DNA of 64,000 nt from Flavobacteriales bacterium (lineage in GTDB: Bacteria; Bacteroidota; Bacteroidia; Flavobacteriales; Flavobacteriaceae): positions 1-64,000 of the forward strand of contig QOQB01000004.1 in assembly GCA_003331305.1 (NCBI GenBank). Reading direction: 5' to 3'. The position numbers and the translations under genes were made by a program. Under the pieces are notes generated by a model, which made no database searches, was not told where the DNA came from, and saw only the letters and a list, made by a program, of their open reading frames with translations. Shown piece by piece: positions 1 to 9,904 of this stretch (its first letter is position 1; every line of letters begins with the position of its first letter).

Positions 1-1280
1 ACCTAAATCCAGGGCTCACCATTGTTTTTAACGGAGAAAAATTTATTTCCAAAAACGGGCTTAAAGACCTGTTGGAAGACAACAACAACACAGAAGATTT
101 TCTGTATCCTGTCATTCACCTCAAAGGCAACGATATTGAAGTGGCCATTACGCATAGTAAAACCCAGTACAACGAAGAATACCACTCGTTTGTAAACGGA
201 CAGCACACCACTCAGGGAGGTACACACCAAACGGCGTTTCGAGAGGCATTGGTTAAAACCATCCGTGAATTTTATGGAAAACAATATGACTCCTCTGATA
301 TTCGGAAGTCCGTCATTTCTGCGATTAGTATTAAGGTCATGGAACCTGTATTTGAGTCGCAAACCAAAACCAAATTGGGCTCTACCGAAATGGGCGGAAG
401 CTTGCCTACGGTACGAACCTACATCAATGATTTTGTAGGGAAGCAATTGGATAATTTTCTGCATAAAAATGCACCAACTGCAGAGGCGTTGCAACGTAAG
501 ATTTTACAAGCCGAGAAGGAACGCAAAGAACTTTCGGGTATCCGCAAGTTGGCACGTGAACGTGCCAAAAAAGCAAGTTTACACAATAAAAAACTGCGAG
601 ATTGTCGCGTGCATTTGGGTGATATCAAAAAAGACCGTCGTTTGGAATCCACACTATTTATTACGGAGGGCGACTCGGCAAGTGGTTCCATTACCAAGTC
701 AAGAGATGTGAATACCCAAGCGGTGTTTAGTCTTCGTGGAAAACCTTTGAATTCGTATGGTATGTCCAAAAAAATCGTATACGAAAACGAAGAATTCAAC
801 CTGTTACAAGCCGCTTTGAACATTGAAGAATCCATGGAGGATTTACGCTACAACAATATCGTTATTGCTACGGACGCTGACGTAGATGGTATGCACATTC
901 GGTTGTTACTCATTACTTTCTTTTTACAGTTTTTTCCAGAGCTTATCAAAGACGGACACTTGTATATTTTGCAAACGCCACTGTTCCGTGTGCGTAACAA
1001 AAAGAAAACCATTTACTGTTACTCAGAGCAAGAACGCGTTAATGCCTTAACGGAACTAGGAAAACAAGCTGAGATCACACGATTTAAAGGATTAGGTGAA
1101 ATTTCGCCTGACGAATTCACGCATTTTATAGGGGATGATATTCGTCTTGATCCTGTGATGTTGGATAAAAACATGACCATCGATGAGCTGTTATCGTTTT
1201 ATATGGGCAAAAACACGCCGAAGCGACAAGAGTTTATCATTGATAACCTTAAAGTTGAGTTAGATAAAGTAGAAGCATGA
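1..1280 (+). CDS. parE: DNA topoisomerase IV subunit B, C-terminal part (5' end outside window)
   Basis: Subunit B of the type II topoisomerase that decatenates daughter chromosomes; it carries the ATPase and TOPRIM parts. The frame is open from position 3 ([11 protein letters not shown]...), so the track start at 72 (TTG) is not the true start and the N-terminal ATPase is cut by the window edge. Visible are the transducer end, the TOPRIM motifs EGDSASGS and TDADVDGMH (acidic metal ligands), and the C-terminal region. The stop overlaps the parC start (ATGA), so the two are translationally coupled. Adjacency to a ParC-type A subunit with a short acidic tail favours ParE over GyrB. Confidence 0.95.
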   Translation, partial: LNPGLTIVFNGEKFISKNGLKDLLEDNNNTEDFLYPVIHLKGNDIEVAITHSKTQYNEEYHSFVNGQHTTQGGTHQTAFREALVKTIREFYGKQYDSSDIRKSVISAISIKVMEPVFESQTKTKLGSTEMGGSLPTVRTYINDFVGKQLDNFLHKNAPTAEALQRKILQAEKERKELSGIRKLARERAKKASLHNKKLRDCRVHLGDIKKDRRLESTLFITEGDSASGSITKSRDVNTQAVFSLRGKPLNSYGMSKKIVYENEEFNLLQAALNIEESMEDLRYNNIVIATDADVDGMHIRLLLITFFLQFFPELIKDGHLYILQTPLFRVRNKKKTIYCYSEQERVNALTELGKQAEITRFKGLGEISPDEFTHFIGDDIRLDPVMLDKNMTIDELLSFYMGKNTPKRQEFIIDNLKVELDKVEA

Positions 1281-3862
1281 ACGACGAGCTACATCCTTCC
1301 TCTGGCGACCAGTTGATTCGCGTTACTGGCATGTACAAAGACTGGTTTTTGGACTACGCTTCGTATGTGATTCTGGAGCGTGCCGTACCGGCTATTGAAG
1401 ACGGATTTAAACCTGTACAACGCCGTATTCTGCACTCCATGAAGAACTTAGACGACGGGCGTTATAACAAGGTTGCCAATATTGTAGGGCATACCATGCA
1501 GTACCATCCGCATGGCGATGCCTCTATCTCCGATGCCATGGTGCAGATTGGACAAAAAGATTTGCTCATCGACATGCAAGGAAACTGGGGAAATATCCTA
1601 ACGGGAGATTCAGCAGCTGCATCCAGATATATTGAAGCACGCTTATCCAAATTTGCCATGGATGTGGTGTATAGCCCAAAAGTTACGCAATGGCAACTGT
1701 CATATGATGGACGTAAAAAAGAGCCGATTCACTTGCCTGTAAAATTCCCCATGCTATTGGCGCAAGGTGGAGAGGGGATTGCTGTAGGACTTTCCACCAA
1801 AATATTACCACATAATTTTAATGAGCTTATAGACGCTTCCATTAAGCACTTACAAGGCAAACGCTTTACGCTTGTACCTGATTTTCCAACAGGCGGCATA
1901 ATGGATGCCGACAACTATAACGATGGCTTACGAGGAGGTAAAATTCGAGTGCGCGCTCGCATTGCCCAACAGGACAAACAAACTTTAATAATATCTGAAA
2001 TTCCGTTTTCAACTACCACATCTTCGCTGATAGATTCCATTCTCAAGGCAAACGAAAAAGGGAAAATTAAGATTAAAAAGATTGAAGATAATACTGCAGC
2101 AGCTGTTGAAATAAAAATTGTGCTTCCACCCAATGTTTCTCCCGACAAAACCATAGACGCCCTCTTTGCATTTACAGCTTGTGAAACGTCTATATCTCCT
2201 TTGGGTTGTGTGATTGAGGACAACAAACCCAATTTTATTGGCGTGTCGGAGATGTTGCGTCGTTCTACCGACCATACGCTAGAACTTCTGCGCGCAGAAC
2301 TCGAAGTAAAACAAGAAGAGCTGGAAGAGCAGTGGCATTTTGCATCCTTGGAGCGCATTTTTATTGAAAACCGTATTTATCGGGACATTGAGGAAGTAGA
2401 AACGTGGGAAGGTGTACTGAAAGCCATACATGAGGGACTTGCACCACATGTAATTCACTTAAAACGTGCCGTTACAGATGATGATGTGGTGCGCCTAACG
2501 GAAATCCGTATTAAGCGTATTTCGAAATTTGATTTAGACAAGGCACAGCAAAAAATCGAGGCGTTAGAGGCTGAATTAGACCAAGTAGCCTACGATTTAG
2601 CACATATCATCGAATTCGCGATAGCTTACTTCAAACGTCTTAAAAAAACCTATGGTGTAGACAAACAACGCAAAACGGAACTTAGCGTTTTTGCAGATGT
2701 AGATGCGCGGAAGGTTGTGATACGAAATACCAAGCTATACGTGAGCAGAGAAGAGGGATTTGTAGGGACTTCGTTACGTAAAGATGAATACGTTGCCGAT
2801 TGCGCTGACATTGACGATGTGATTGTATTTACGGCTGATGGTAAAATGATGGTCACCAAAGTGGATACCAAAACTTTTGTTGGTAAACACATCATACATG
2901 TAGCCGTATTTAAAAAGAAAGACAATCGCACGATTTACAACATGATTTACCAAGACGGTCGTGGCGGTACATCGTATATCAAACGTTTTGCCGTTACTGG
3001 AATTACTAGAGATAAACACTATGATCTCACGAATGGAAAAGCACAATCTAAGGTACATTATTTTTCTTCCAATCCGAATGGGGAAGCTGAAATTGTTACC
3101 GTGCATTTACGCCAAAACGGTTCTATCAAAAAACTAAAGTGGGATGTAGATTTTGCTGATCTAGTAATCAAGAGTAGAGGAGTTCGTGGAAATACGGTAA
3201 CCAAATACCCCATTAAACGTGTGGATTTAAAAGAAGAAGGAGTGTCAACACTTAAGCCAAGAAAGATTTGGTATGACGACTCCGTTCAACGCCTTAACGC
3301 GGACGAACGCGGACGTTTGCTTGGTGCATTTAAAGGCGAAGACCGTATATTGGTGGTTACCGAATCTGGTGTGGTAAAGACCCAAATACCAGATTTAAGT
3401 ATGCATTTTCCACCTGATATGATGGTCTTAGAAAAATGGGAGCCTAAAAAGGCACTATCCACCATTTATTTTGATGGAGCAAAAGACCGTTACTTCGGTA
3501 AACGCTTTTTTATTGAGTTACCCGACAAAGAAGAACAGTTTTTAAAAGAAGGCACAAAAATCAAATTGGAATGGTTTTCTTCGGATTGGCGACCTGTATG
3601 TACGCTTCATTTTGTGAAGCCAAGGGGTGGAGAAGTAAAACCTCCACAGCAACTTATTTTTGAAGATTTTATACTTCCAAAGGGAATCAAAGCCATGGGA
3701 AATCAGCTAACGACAGATAAGCTAAAACGCATTGAGGCTAGCGATCCACTACCATACACGCCAGAGTCCGAGTTAGAAGCAAATGAAATTGAGACTGAGG
3801 TCGAAGAAGTAAAGCCTGTAGACGATAACGATAAAGACGGGCAAATCAGCTTAGAGCTTTAA
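1277..3862 (+). CDS. parC: DNA topoisomerase IV subunit A
   Basis: Breakage-reunion subunit of topoisomerase IV, acting with ParE on chromosome decatenation. The protein has 861 residues. The winged-helix region contains SRYIEARLS, whose Tyr (about residue 118) is the DNA-linking residue by family comparison. A coiled-coil tower follows at about 330-470, then a C-terminal pinwheel-like region and an acidic tail ([16 protein letters not shown]). The ATG overlaps the parE stop by 4 bases. The gene ends tail to tail with terC, the two stop codons sharing 4 bases, so there is no room for an intergenic terminator. Confidence 0.96.
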   Translation: MNDELHPSSGDQLIRVTGMYKDWFLDYASYVILERAVPAIEDGFKPVQRRILHSMKNLDDGRYNKVANIVGHTMQYHPHGDASISDAMVQIGQKDLLIDMQGNWGNILTGDSAAASRYIEARLSKFAMDVVYSPKVTQWQLSYDGRKKEPIHLPVKFPMLLAQGGEGIAVGLSTKILPHNFNELIDASIKHLQGKRFTLVPDFPTGGIMDADNYNDGLRGGKIRVRARIAQQDKQTLIISEIPFSTTTSSLIDSILKANEKGKIKIKKIEDNTAAAVEIKIVLPPNVSPDKTIDALFAFTACETSISPLGCVIEDNKPNFIGVSEMLRRSTDHTLELLRAELEVKQEELEEQWHFASLERIFIENRIYRDIEEVETWEGVLKAIHEGLAPHVIHLKRAVTDDDVVRLTEIRIKRISKFDLDKAQQKIEALEAELDQVAYDLAHIIEFAIAYFKRLKKTYGVDKQRKTELSVFADVDARKVVIRNTKLYVSREEGFVGTSLRKDEYVADCADIDDVIVFTADGKMMVTKVDTKTFVGKHIIHVAVFKKKDNRTIYNMIYQDGRGGTSYIKRFAVTGITRDKHYDLTNGKAQSKVHYFSSNPNGEAEIVTVHLRQNGSIKKLKWDVDFADLVIKSRGVRGNTVTKYPIKRVDLKEEGVSTLKPRKIWYDDSVQRLNADERGRLLGAFKGEDRILVVTESGVVKTQIPDLSMHFPPDMMVLEKWEPKKALSTIYFDGAKDRYFGKRFFIELPDKEEQFLKEGTKIKLEWFSSDWRPVCTLHFVKPRGGEVKPPQQLIFEDFILPKGIKAMGNQLTTDKLKRIEASDPLPYTPESELEANEIETEVEEVKPVDDNDKDGQISLEL

Positions 3863-4638
3863 GAAACAATTTTATTCTTTCGAAATCGCATATTGAGAAA
3901 CTCTACTAATAGTGAAAAGGCAATAGCAAAATACAAGTATCCTTTTGGAATTGCGCCAACACTTGTGCCAAGAACTTCTAAGTGTGACAGGTGCGCCCCT
4001 TCTGCGATAAGCATAAACCCGATCAGGATAAGGAACGAAAGTGCTAAAATCTGCAGCGAAGGATGCTTGTGAACAAAGCGCGTAACAGGATGAGCAAACA
4101 CCATCATAGCGAGTATAGAAACTACAACGGCAATAACCATGATCCAAATGGCCCCATCCAGACCGCTGGTTATGCCCACTGCAGTCAAAATAGAATCTAC
4201 AGAGAACACGGCATCTATTAAAATAATCTGAATTAGAATTTTACTCATAGTATTTGCCGCTTTATTCTCTACGCTTTTACTTTTTTCACCTGCATGATCA
4301 ATCTTTTCATGAATTTCTTTTGTGCTTTTGTAGAGTAAAAAGAGTCCCCCTGCAAATAAGATAAGCGATTGTCCATTTACGGCTACATGCATAAACGAGT
4401 TGGAAATCTCAAAAAGCGTGGATTGCATAGCAATCAGCCATGAAATTGCAAAGAGAAGAATAATGCGTAAAACAAGGGCTAGAAGTAATCCTATGTTGGT
4501 AGCGGATTTACGTTTTTCTACAGGTAGTTTCCCAACAACGATAGATATAAACACGATGTTATCTATTCCTAATATAATTTCCAAAAAAGTAAGAGTCAAC
4601 AGTGAAGAAATCGCTTCAGGAGTAAAAAGAAAGTCCAT
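3859..4638 (-). CDS. TerC family integral membrane protein
   Basis: Multi-pass membrane protein of 259 residues in the TerC family, members of which are linked to tellurite resistance and, in other bacteria, to metal (manganese) export. The two family motifs with acidic residues in helices are present: LEIILGIDNIVF near residue 20 and DAVFSVDSILTAVGI near 140. About seven hydrophobic helices are visible, with a charged loop (EKIDHAGEKSKSVE) in the middle. It is the last gene of a reverse three-gene run (XRE regulator, lipoprotein, terC), and its ATG directly follows the stop of the lipoprotein gene. The transported ion is not evident from the sequence. Confidence 0.9.
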   Translation of the reverse strand: MDFLFTPEAISSLLTLTFLEIILGIDNIVFISIVVGKLPVEKRKSATNIGLLLALVLRIILLFAISWLIAMQSTLFEISNSFMHVAVNGQSLILFAGGLFLLYKSTKEIHEKIDHAGEKSKSVENKAANTMSKILIQIILIDAVFSVDSILTAVGITSGLDGAIWIMVIAVVVSILAMMVFAHPVTRFVHKHPSLQILALSFLILIGFMLIAEGAHLSHLEVLGTSVGAIPKGYLYFAIAFSLLVEFLNMRFRKNKIVS

Positions 4639-5016
4639 TTAGTTGCTCAGTTTAGTTACCATACCACGTTGCTTATTAGCACTGTCGCCCACTAAATTAT
4701 ACTCAAACGTGTACGTGTTTTCTTTAGTGGTGAGAATTTTCATGTGCACTGCTTTTGAATCTTGATAGGTGAGTGGTCGCATTTTTTTAACAATACATTC
4801 GCAATCATTTAGCCACCTTACAGATGAGCTGTCAACTCTGTTCATGTAGTAATCGACTTCAATACTGTCGGTTCGGGTAAACGTTGTCGTGAGAGTATCG
4901 CCCAAAATAACAGAAGTGAATGAAAAGGTTCCGTTTTGAAATTCCTTACAGCTCCGCTCTGGCGTAAAACACGCGGTAAAAGTTAGGAGTAGAATAAAAA
5001 GTATGAGATTTCTCAT
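4639..5016 (-). CDS. Small putative lipoprotein of unknown function
   Basis: The 125-residue protein starts with a hydrophobic signal segment ending LLLTFTAC, a lipobox with Cys about residue 16. The mature part is short, polar and predicted beta-rich; it contains a CEC motif (DCECIVKK) and a further Cys (SCKEF). Similar small proteins beside parE/parC in flavobacteria are sometimes labelled topoisomerase IV, which looks like a misannotation (recollection, not checked). Its stop abuts terC, and 12 bases separate it from the upstream XRE gene. Function unknown. Confidence 0.7.
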   Translation of the reverse strand: MRNLILFILLLTFTACFTPERSCKEFQNGTFSFTSVILGDTLTTTFTRTDSIEVDYYMNRVDSSSVRWLNDCECIVKKMRPLTYQDSKAVHMKILTTKENTYTFEYNLVGDSANKQRGMVTKLSN

Positions 5017-5028
5017 ACCCCAAAAATA

Positions 5029-5436
5029 TCACTTTTTATTGGTGTATGTACTACAGGTACCGTCGGTATAGAAAACAGTGACGCGTTCCACTTCTTGATC
5101 ATCAAGCACGGGGTGGCGCGGAGTATTATGTTGTTGAGGTTGTTTAGGTTGATCAATGTTCGGCTGCTCTGGTTGATTGTTTTGCTCAGAAGCAAATAAT
5201 GTTGGTGCGTCAATAGCACTTTGGGTATTCGTAGCTTCTCTGCCCAAGATCAACCAATCGGAATGAAGGGTAGGGAAGGCGTGAAGAACTTTTAAAACAA
5301 AATCTAAGCTCGGTTTGTTTCGTCCCGATAAGATGTGAGAAATAGAAGACCGCTGCACACCAATTTTATCGGCAAATGCGGCAGAACTCAACTCACTATC
5401 ATCAATTACTTTTCTAATGCGTTCAATTAAAGACAT
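5029..5436 (-). CDS. XRE-family helix-turn-helix transcriptional regulator
   Basis: DNA-binding regulator of 135 residues. The N-terminal HTH (about residues 1-65) reads AFADKIGVQRSSISHILSGR, typical of the Cro/C1 family. A Gln/Pro/Asn-rich linker follows (about 80-105), then a short C-terminal module with VERVTVFYTDGT. The track start at 5481 adds 15 untypical residues; the ATG at 5434-5436 (MSLIERIRKV) fits the family and is used here. It is divergent from the M14 peptidase gene across 254 bases rich in TGTAAA/TTTACA sites, and I infer it binds there and controls itself and the M14 gene. It heads the operon with the lipoprotein and terC. Confidence 0.85.
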   Translation of the reverse strand: MSLIERIRKVIDDSELSSAAFADKIGVQRSSISHILSGRNKPSLDFVLKVLHAFPTLHSDWLILGREATNTQSAIDAPTLFASEQNNQPEQPNIDQPKQPQQHNTPRHPVLDDQEVERVTVFYTDGTCSTYTNKK

Positions 5437-5658
5437 GGTTACATTTGTATATTTAGATTTGTAAATCACCTTTATATTCAAATGTAAGCATTAATCTATA
5501 ATAATTAATATTAAATCAAAGCTTTTAAAAAATTTATTTAAAATACATATTTACAGTAAGTTAAATAAATTTAGTATTAAAATTAACGAAAATGTATTCA
5601 GATGTAAACATTTAGCATAACAGTTTGTTTACAAAGGTAATTTTTCGTTGTTTATAAT

Positions 5659-5680
5659 TGTAAACATGTTAAAGTTTACA
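5659..5680. promoter_or_regulatory. Inverted repeat, likely operator
   Basis: Perfect 7-base arms TGTAAAC and GTTTACA are separated by 8 bases. The right arm overlaps the -7 element of the M14 promoter, so a bound repressor would block transcription. Assignment to the XRE protein is inference from position. Confidence 0.6.
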
Positions 5681-5684
5681 TTTG
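5677..5684 (+). promoter_or_regulatory. Promoter -7 element of the M14 gene
   Basis: TACATTTG matches the Bacteroidota consensus TAnnTTTG. A TTG lies 16 bases upstream (5658-5660). The ATG at 5691 is only 6 bases downstream, so the transcript is probably leaderless or nearly so. Confidence 0.55.
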
Positions 5685-5690
5685 CAAACG

Positions 5691-6782
5691 ATGAATGATT
5701 TTTTAGAAACACAAGCTTTTCTTGCATCCCGGGATGTAGACGGTCGGTATGTTAATGGTAAGACAATTGTTCCCCTATTAAATTCATTTGGTGCGATTAA
5801 AATTGGGGAAAGTGTTGTTAAACGCTCCATTCACGCCATTGATATGGGAAATGGCCCTATTAAAATTTTAATTTGGTCACAAATGCACGGGAATGAGTCT
5901 ACTGCCACCAAAGCCCTGTTCGATGCTTTGTGTTATTTACAGGAAAACCCCTTGTTTCTAACACCTTTTACGCTTAAAATAATACCTATGCTTAATCCTG
6001 ATGGTGCAGCTGCCTACACGCGCGCTAATGCGAACAGCATTGATCTTAATAGAGATGCCATAAATCAATCGCAGCCAGAGTCAAAGTTACTAGTTGATAT
6101 ATTTCATGCATTTAATCCAGATTATTGCTTTAACCTTCACGATCAGCGCACCATTTTTGGGGTGAACGGCAATCCTTGTATGCTATCGTTTCTTTCTCCA
6201 GCGGCCGATGAACCAAAAAACATAACCCCACACCGAGAAAAAGCCATGGGTGTCATTGGGTATATCCAAAATGCACTGCAAGAACATATCCCAAATCAGG
6301 TTGGTCGCTATGACGACACGTTTAACCCAAATTGCTTGGGCGATTTTTTCACTCAACAGGGTACACCAACACTTTTGTTTGAGGCGGGCCAGGTAGGGCA
6401 GGACTATGCAAGAAAAGAAACACGTAAGTGGTATGGTTTTTCGATTTTAAAAGCGCTCCAGTGTATTTCTCTCAACCTATACATGCTACCTATTTACCAT
6501 AAAATTCCTGAAGTGGAAAAGTCTTTTGTTGACGTTTTAATTCAAAATTTAACTTATCAAGAAAATCAGATTGATATTGCTTTGAGATATGTTGAAGTAC
6601 TTGACGGTAACCAAATAAATTTTATCCCTGTAATCCATAAAATGGGTAAGTTAGACTCGCTAATTGGACATAGAAATATTGATGTTTCGAACAAGACATT
6701 TCATTTTGTTAACACTATCTCCATTGAATCTAATGCAGTTTGGTTAGCCGATTTGTTAAATTTAACACATTATTCACATTAA
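5691..6782 (+). CDS. M14 family zinc carboxypeptidase-like protein
   Basis: Metallo-carboxypeptidase/aspartoacylase-like enzyme of 363 residues. Zinc ligand motif HGNE (QMHGNESTATKAL, about residue 65), substrate-binding NPDGA and DLNRD (about 105-125), third zinc ligand in NLHDQR (about 148), and a probable catalytic Glu in LLFEAGQVG (about 230) are all present, so it looks active. There is no signal peptide, so it is probably cytoplasmic. The track start (TTG 5682) lies inside the promoter; ATG 5691 is used. It is divergent from an XRE regulator and followed by an Lrp regulator. The substrate is unknown: peptide, amidated amino acid or cell-wall fragment are all possible. Confidence 0.85.
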   Translation: MNDFLETQAFLASRDVDGRYVNGKTIVPLLNSFGAIKIGESVVKRSIHAIDMGNGPIKILIWSQMHGNESTATKALFDALCYLQENPLFLTPFTLKIIPMLNPDGAAAYTRANANSIDLNRDAINQSQPESKLLVDIFHAFNPDYCFNLHDQRTIFGVNGNPCMLSFLSPAADEPKNITPHREKAMGVIGYIQNALQEHIPNQVGRYDDTFNPNCLGDFFTQQGTPTLLFEAGQVGQDYARKETRKWYGFSILKALQCISLNLYMLPIYHKIPEVEKSFVDVLIQNLTYQENQIDIALRYVEVLDGNQINFIPVIHKMGKLDSLIGHRNIDVSNKTFHFVNTISIESNAVWLADLLNLTHYSH

Positions 6783-6844
6783 AATTTAGCTTTAGAGGCA
6801 TAATATTCAACGATTTTTTGTTTTCTTTGCTGAAAATTTAAATA

Positions 6845-7324
6845 ATGAATCGCTTTAAGCTCGATGACATTGATCATCAAATCCTAGATATTCTTATCGA
6901 TAATATGCGTACTCCTTTTACGGATATAGCAAAACGTTTATTAATCTCAGCAGGTACTGTTCACGTTCGTGTACGTAAAATGGAAGAAGCTGGTATCATC
7001 AAGGGATCCTCGATTGCGTTAGACTACACCAAAATGGGATATTCTTTTATTGCTTATGTGGGTATTTATCTCGAAAAAACACATCAAACAAAATACGTTT
7101 TAGAACGCCTTAGAGAGATCCCGTATGTAACGGTTGCTCATATCACAACGGGTAAGTTTAATATTTACTGTAAACTACGCGCAAAGTCTACAGAGCATGC
7201 AAAAGAGATCATTTTCAAAATAGATGACATTGACGGTATTTTACGCACCGAGACAATGATTTCGCTTGAGGAAAGTATCAACGATAAAAAAAGATTAATG
7301 CATACAATTTTTAACGATTTATAA
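6845..7324 (+). CDS. Lrp/AsnC family transcriptional regulator
   Basis: Regulator of 159 residues with an N-terminal winged HTH (LDDIDHQILDILIDNMRTPFTD, about residues 5-60) and a C-terminal RAM ligand-binding domain (about 65-150), the standard Lrp architecture. Such proteins sense amino acids and control their metabolism. It is followed by PEP carboxylase after only 6 bases, so the two are probably co-transcribed, which would link amino acid sensing to anaplerosis (inference). The ATG at 6845 gives the normal family N-terminus. Confidence 0.9.
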   Translation: MNRFKLDDIDHQILDILIDNMRTPFTDIAKRLLISAGTVHVRVRKMEEAGIIKGSSIALDYTKMGYSFIAYVGIYLEKTHQTKYVLERLREIPYVTVAHITTGKFNIYCKLRAKSTEHAKEIIFKIDDIDGILRTETMISLEESINDKKRLMHTIFNDL

Positions 7325-7330
7325 AAACTT

Positions 7331-9904
7331 GTGAATTCACGCACCAAATTAGAACGCTTTGAAAGCAGTGTTCTCTCGAAGTTCAAACTTTACGATAGTA
7401 TATTTTCAACATTACCTTATTCCAAAATCACGAATACAGCAACATTATTACCGCTTTTTGCGGCAAGCTGTGTTGATGGGTATGAAAACGGAGAAGACCC
7501 CAAAACAATAGTTGAGGGTTTTTTTTCACGCTATTTTCCTGATTTTAGTAACGCCCAACAAACCGACTTGCTTTTTCGTTTTATTCAGTTTATTGAGCGT
7601 AGGGTAGTTCTTTTCGATGCTGTAGAAGATGCTGCATTTAGCCGCATCAACAATATGAGCGGAATAGGTACGCTTAGAAACCTAAAAGAAGAGGCACAGT
7701 CCAAACAAAAAACTTCTGAACTCAAAGAGCTTTTACAAGAAATTAATGTACGCCCTGTACTAACCGCACACCCAACGCAATTTTATCCCGGATCGGTTTT
7801 AGGAATTATTACAGACTTGGGAAAAAGTATTCAGAAAAATGACTCTCAAGAAATTAAGTTATTACTCGCACAGTTAGGGCGAACACCGTTTTTTAAGAAG
7901 AAAAAGCCCACCCCTTTGGACGAAGCACGAAGTTTAATTTGGTATTTGAGTAACGTTTTTTATCCTGCGATAGGTGAAATTCAATCTTATGTGCAACGTC
8001 ATATTTTTCAAGACGAATCATTGTCTAGTGAAACCGTAAAACTTGGATTCTGGCCAGGAGGTGATCGTGATGGTAATCCGTTTGTAACTACCGAAATTAC
8101 ACGAAAAACCGCTCAATTGCTTCGTAGCAGTGTCATTCGAAATTATTATCGCGATATAAGAAAACTTCGCAGAAGACTGACTTTTGCGGGCGTAGAGGAA
8201 GCCGTTTTGAACGTTGAGAAAAAACTTTATAATAGCATATTTAAACTTGAAGAAGCTCCTGATATTTCATTGTCAGATTTAAAATCAGAATTAAATTCCA
8301 TTCTCAATAAGATTGAAGAAGATTACCATGGCCTTTTTTCAAATGAATTACGCGACTTTATTGCTAAGGTAAATGTCTTCGGGTATCATTTCGCAAGCCT
8401 GGATATACGTCAGGATTCTAGGGTACATCATGATGCTTTTTTGACATTGTTAAATCAAACCAATAAAATCGGTATCACAGATTCGTCTTTTGATTACAAA
8501 AACGCATCGGAAAAGGAGCGAATTTCTTTCTTAACTTCATTGACAGGAGATGTTGACCCTGATACATTTGAGGACGAAACTGTTCGAAAGGCATTGGGTT
8601 CAATTCGCGCTATGAAAGAGATTCAACAAACCAATGGCGAGGCTGGAAGCAATCGATACATTATCAGTAACAATCAAACGGCACAAAATATATTTGAAGT
8701 ATTTGCCATGATTCGTTTGAGTGACTGGACGAATCCAGCAGTTGATGTAGTTCCGTTGTTTGAAACGATTCCTGATTTGAAAATTGCACTTGAGGTAATG
8801 GATAAAGTGTATTCAAATCCTGTTTATCGAGAGCATTTGTCTAAGCGAGGAAACAAGCAGACTATCATGTTAGGTTTTTCTGACGGTACTAAAGATGGTG
8901 GTTATTTGATGGCTAATTGGAGTATTTTTAAAGCCAAAGAAGAACTTACTGCAATTTCACGCAAACACGGCATAAAAGTGACCTTTTTCGACGGTCGTGG
9001 AGGGCCGCCAGCTCGCGGTGGTGGAAACACACATCAATTTTACGCATCTATGGGGTCTAGCATTGAGGCCGACGAAATTCAATTAACTGTTCAGGGACAA
9101 ACCATCAGTTCAAATTTTGGTACCTATGACTCTTGCCGTTACAATTTAGAGCAATTACTAAGCTCAGGTATTTCGAATAGATTGTTTGCAGACAAAACGA
9201 CTAATTTGGATGACGAGGATAGGGCGACAATGAATGCGTTAGCTGATATCAGTTATGAGGCTTACAAAGATTTTAAAGCGCACCCAAAATTTTTGCCTTA
9301 CCTAGAACATATGAGCACGCTGCAGTACTATGCCAAAACAAATATTGGTTCCAGACCTTCGAAGCGTAAATCAAGTAAATCACTAGATTTTTCTGCGTTG
9401 CGCGCCATACCATTTGTAGGAAGTTGGAGTCAGTTAAAACAAAATGTTCCTGGTTTCTATGGAGTGGGTACTGCTCTGGAAGCCCTAGACAAAGCGGGTG
9501 ATTTTGACAAAGCACTAAAATTATATCAAAATAATGCGTTCTTCAGAACCTTGATTTCAAACTCCATGATGAGTTTGCAGAAATCGTTCTTTAAGCTTAC
9601 CGCATATATGGAACAAGATCCTGAGTACGGGGCATTTTGGAAAATAATTTACGAAGAATTCCTTCGTTCAAAAAAGTATATTTTAATGCTGACGGGACTG
9701 GAAAACTTAATGCAGGACCAACCTGCAGGAAAGGCTTCCATTACAATTCGTGAGGAGATTGTACAACCGCTGCTTACCATTCAACAATACGCATTGCTTA
9801 ACATTCAACAAAATAGCTTGGATGATGCAGGTCGTGAGGTCATGGAAAAGATGGTAACGCGATCGTTGTTTGGAAATATTAATGCGAGTAGAAACTCTGC
9901 TTAG
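7331..9904 (+). CDS. ppc: Phosphoenolpyruvate carboxylase
   Basis: Carboxylates PEP to oxaloacetate, replenishing the TCA cycle. The protein has 857 residues with catalytic motifs TAHPTQ (His about 147), GFWPGGDRDGNPFVT (about 240) and FDGRGGPPARGGG (about 553). The first and last differ slightly from the E. coli forms (TAHPTE, FHGRGG), and the C-terminus is RNSA instead of RNTG; I take these as lineage features. The start is GTG at 7331, six bases after the Lrp stop. The end is tail to tail with aroB, the stops overlapping by 4 bases. Confidence 0.95.
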   Translation: MNSRTKLERFESSVLSKFKLYDSIFSTLPYSKITNTATLLPLFAASCVDGYENGEDPKTIVEGFFSRYFPDFSNAQQTDLLFRFIQFIERRVVLFDAVEDAAFSRINNMSGIGTLRNLKEEAQSKQKTSELKELLQEINVRPVLTAHPTQFYPGSVLGIITDLGKSIQKNDSQEIKLLLAQLGRTPFFKKKKPTPLDEARSLIWYLSNVFYPAIGEIQSYVQRHIFQDESLSSETVKLGFWPGGDRDGNPFVTTEITRKTAQLLRSSVIRNYYRDIRKLRRRLTFAGVEEAVLNVEKKLYNSIFKLEEAPDISLSDLKSELNSILNKIEEDYHGLFSNELRDFIAKVNVFGYHFASLDIRQDSRVHHDAFLTLLNQTNKIGITDSSFDYKNASEKERISFLTSLTGDVDPDTFEDETVRKALGSIRAMKEIQQTNGEAGSNRYIISNNQTAQNIFEVFAMIRLSDWTNPAVDVVPLFETIPDLKIALEVMDKVYSNPVYREHLSKRGNKQTIMLGFSDGTKDGGYLMANWSIFKAKEELTAISRKHGIKVTFFDGRGGPPARGGGNTHQFYASMGSSIEADEIQLTVQGQTISSNFGTYDSCRYNLEQLLSSGISNRLFADKTTNLDDEDRATMNALADISYEAYKDFKAHPKFLPYLEHMSTLQYYAKTNIGSRPSKRKSSKSLDFSALRAIPFVGSWSQLKQNVPGFYGVGTALEALDKAGDFDKALKLYQNNAFFRTLISNSMMSLQKSFFKLTAYMEQDPEYGAFWKIIYEEFLRSKKYILMLTGLENLMQDQPAGKASITIREEIVQPLLTIQQYALLNIQQNSLDDAGREVMEKMVTRSLFGNINASRNSA

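Larger units (their letters stand above)
5437..5690. promoter_or_regulatory. Divergent regulatory region with repeated TGTAAA/TTTACA sites
   Basis: This AT-rich spacer lies between the XRE regulator and the M14 gene. Exact TGTAAA or TTTACA hexamers occur at about 5460, 5603, 5628, 5659 and 5675. Several are small palindromes: GATTTGTAAATC (5456-5467), ATGTAAACAT (5602-5611) and TTTGTTTACAAA (5624-5635). A near match, ATGTAAGCAT, is at 5482-5491. Binding by the neighbouring XRE protein is inferred. Confidence 0.6.

Noticed and set aside
72-1280. parE starting at TTG 72
   Set aside because: The frame is open to the window edge and encodes family sequence ([11 protein letters not shown]) upstream of 72.
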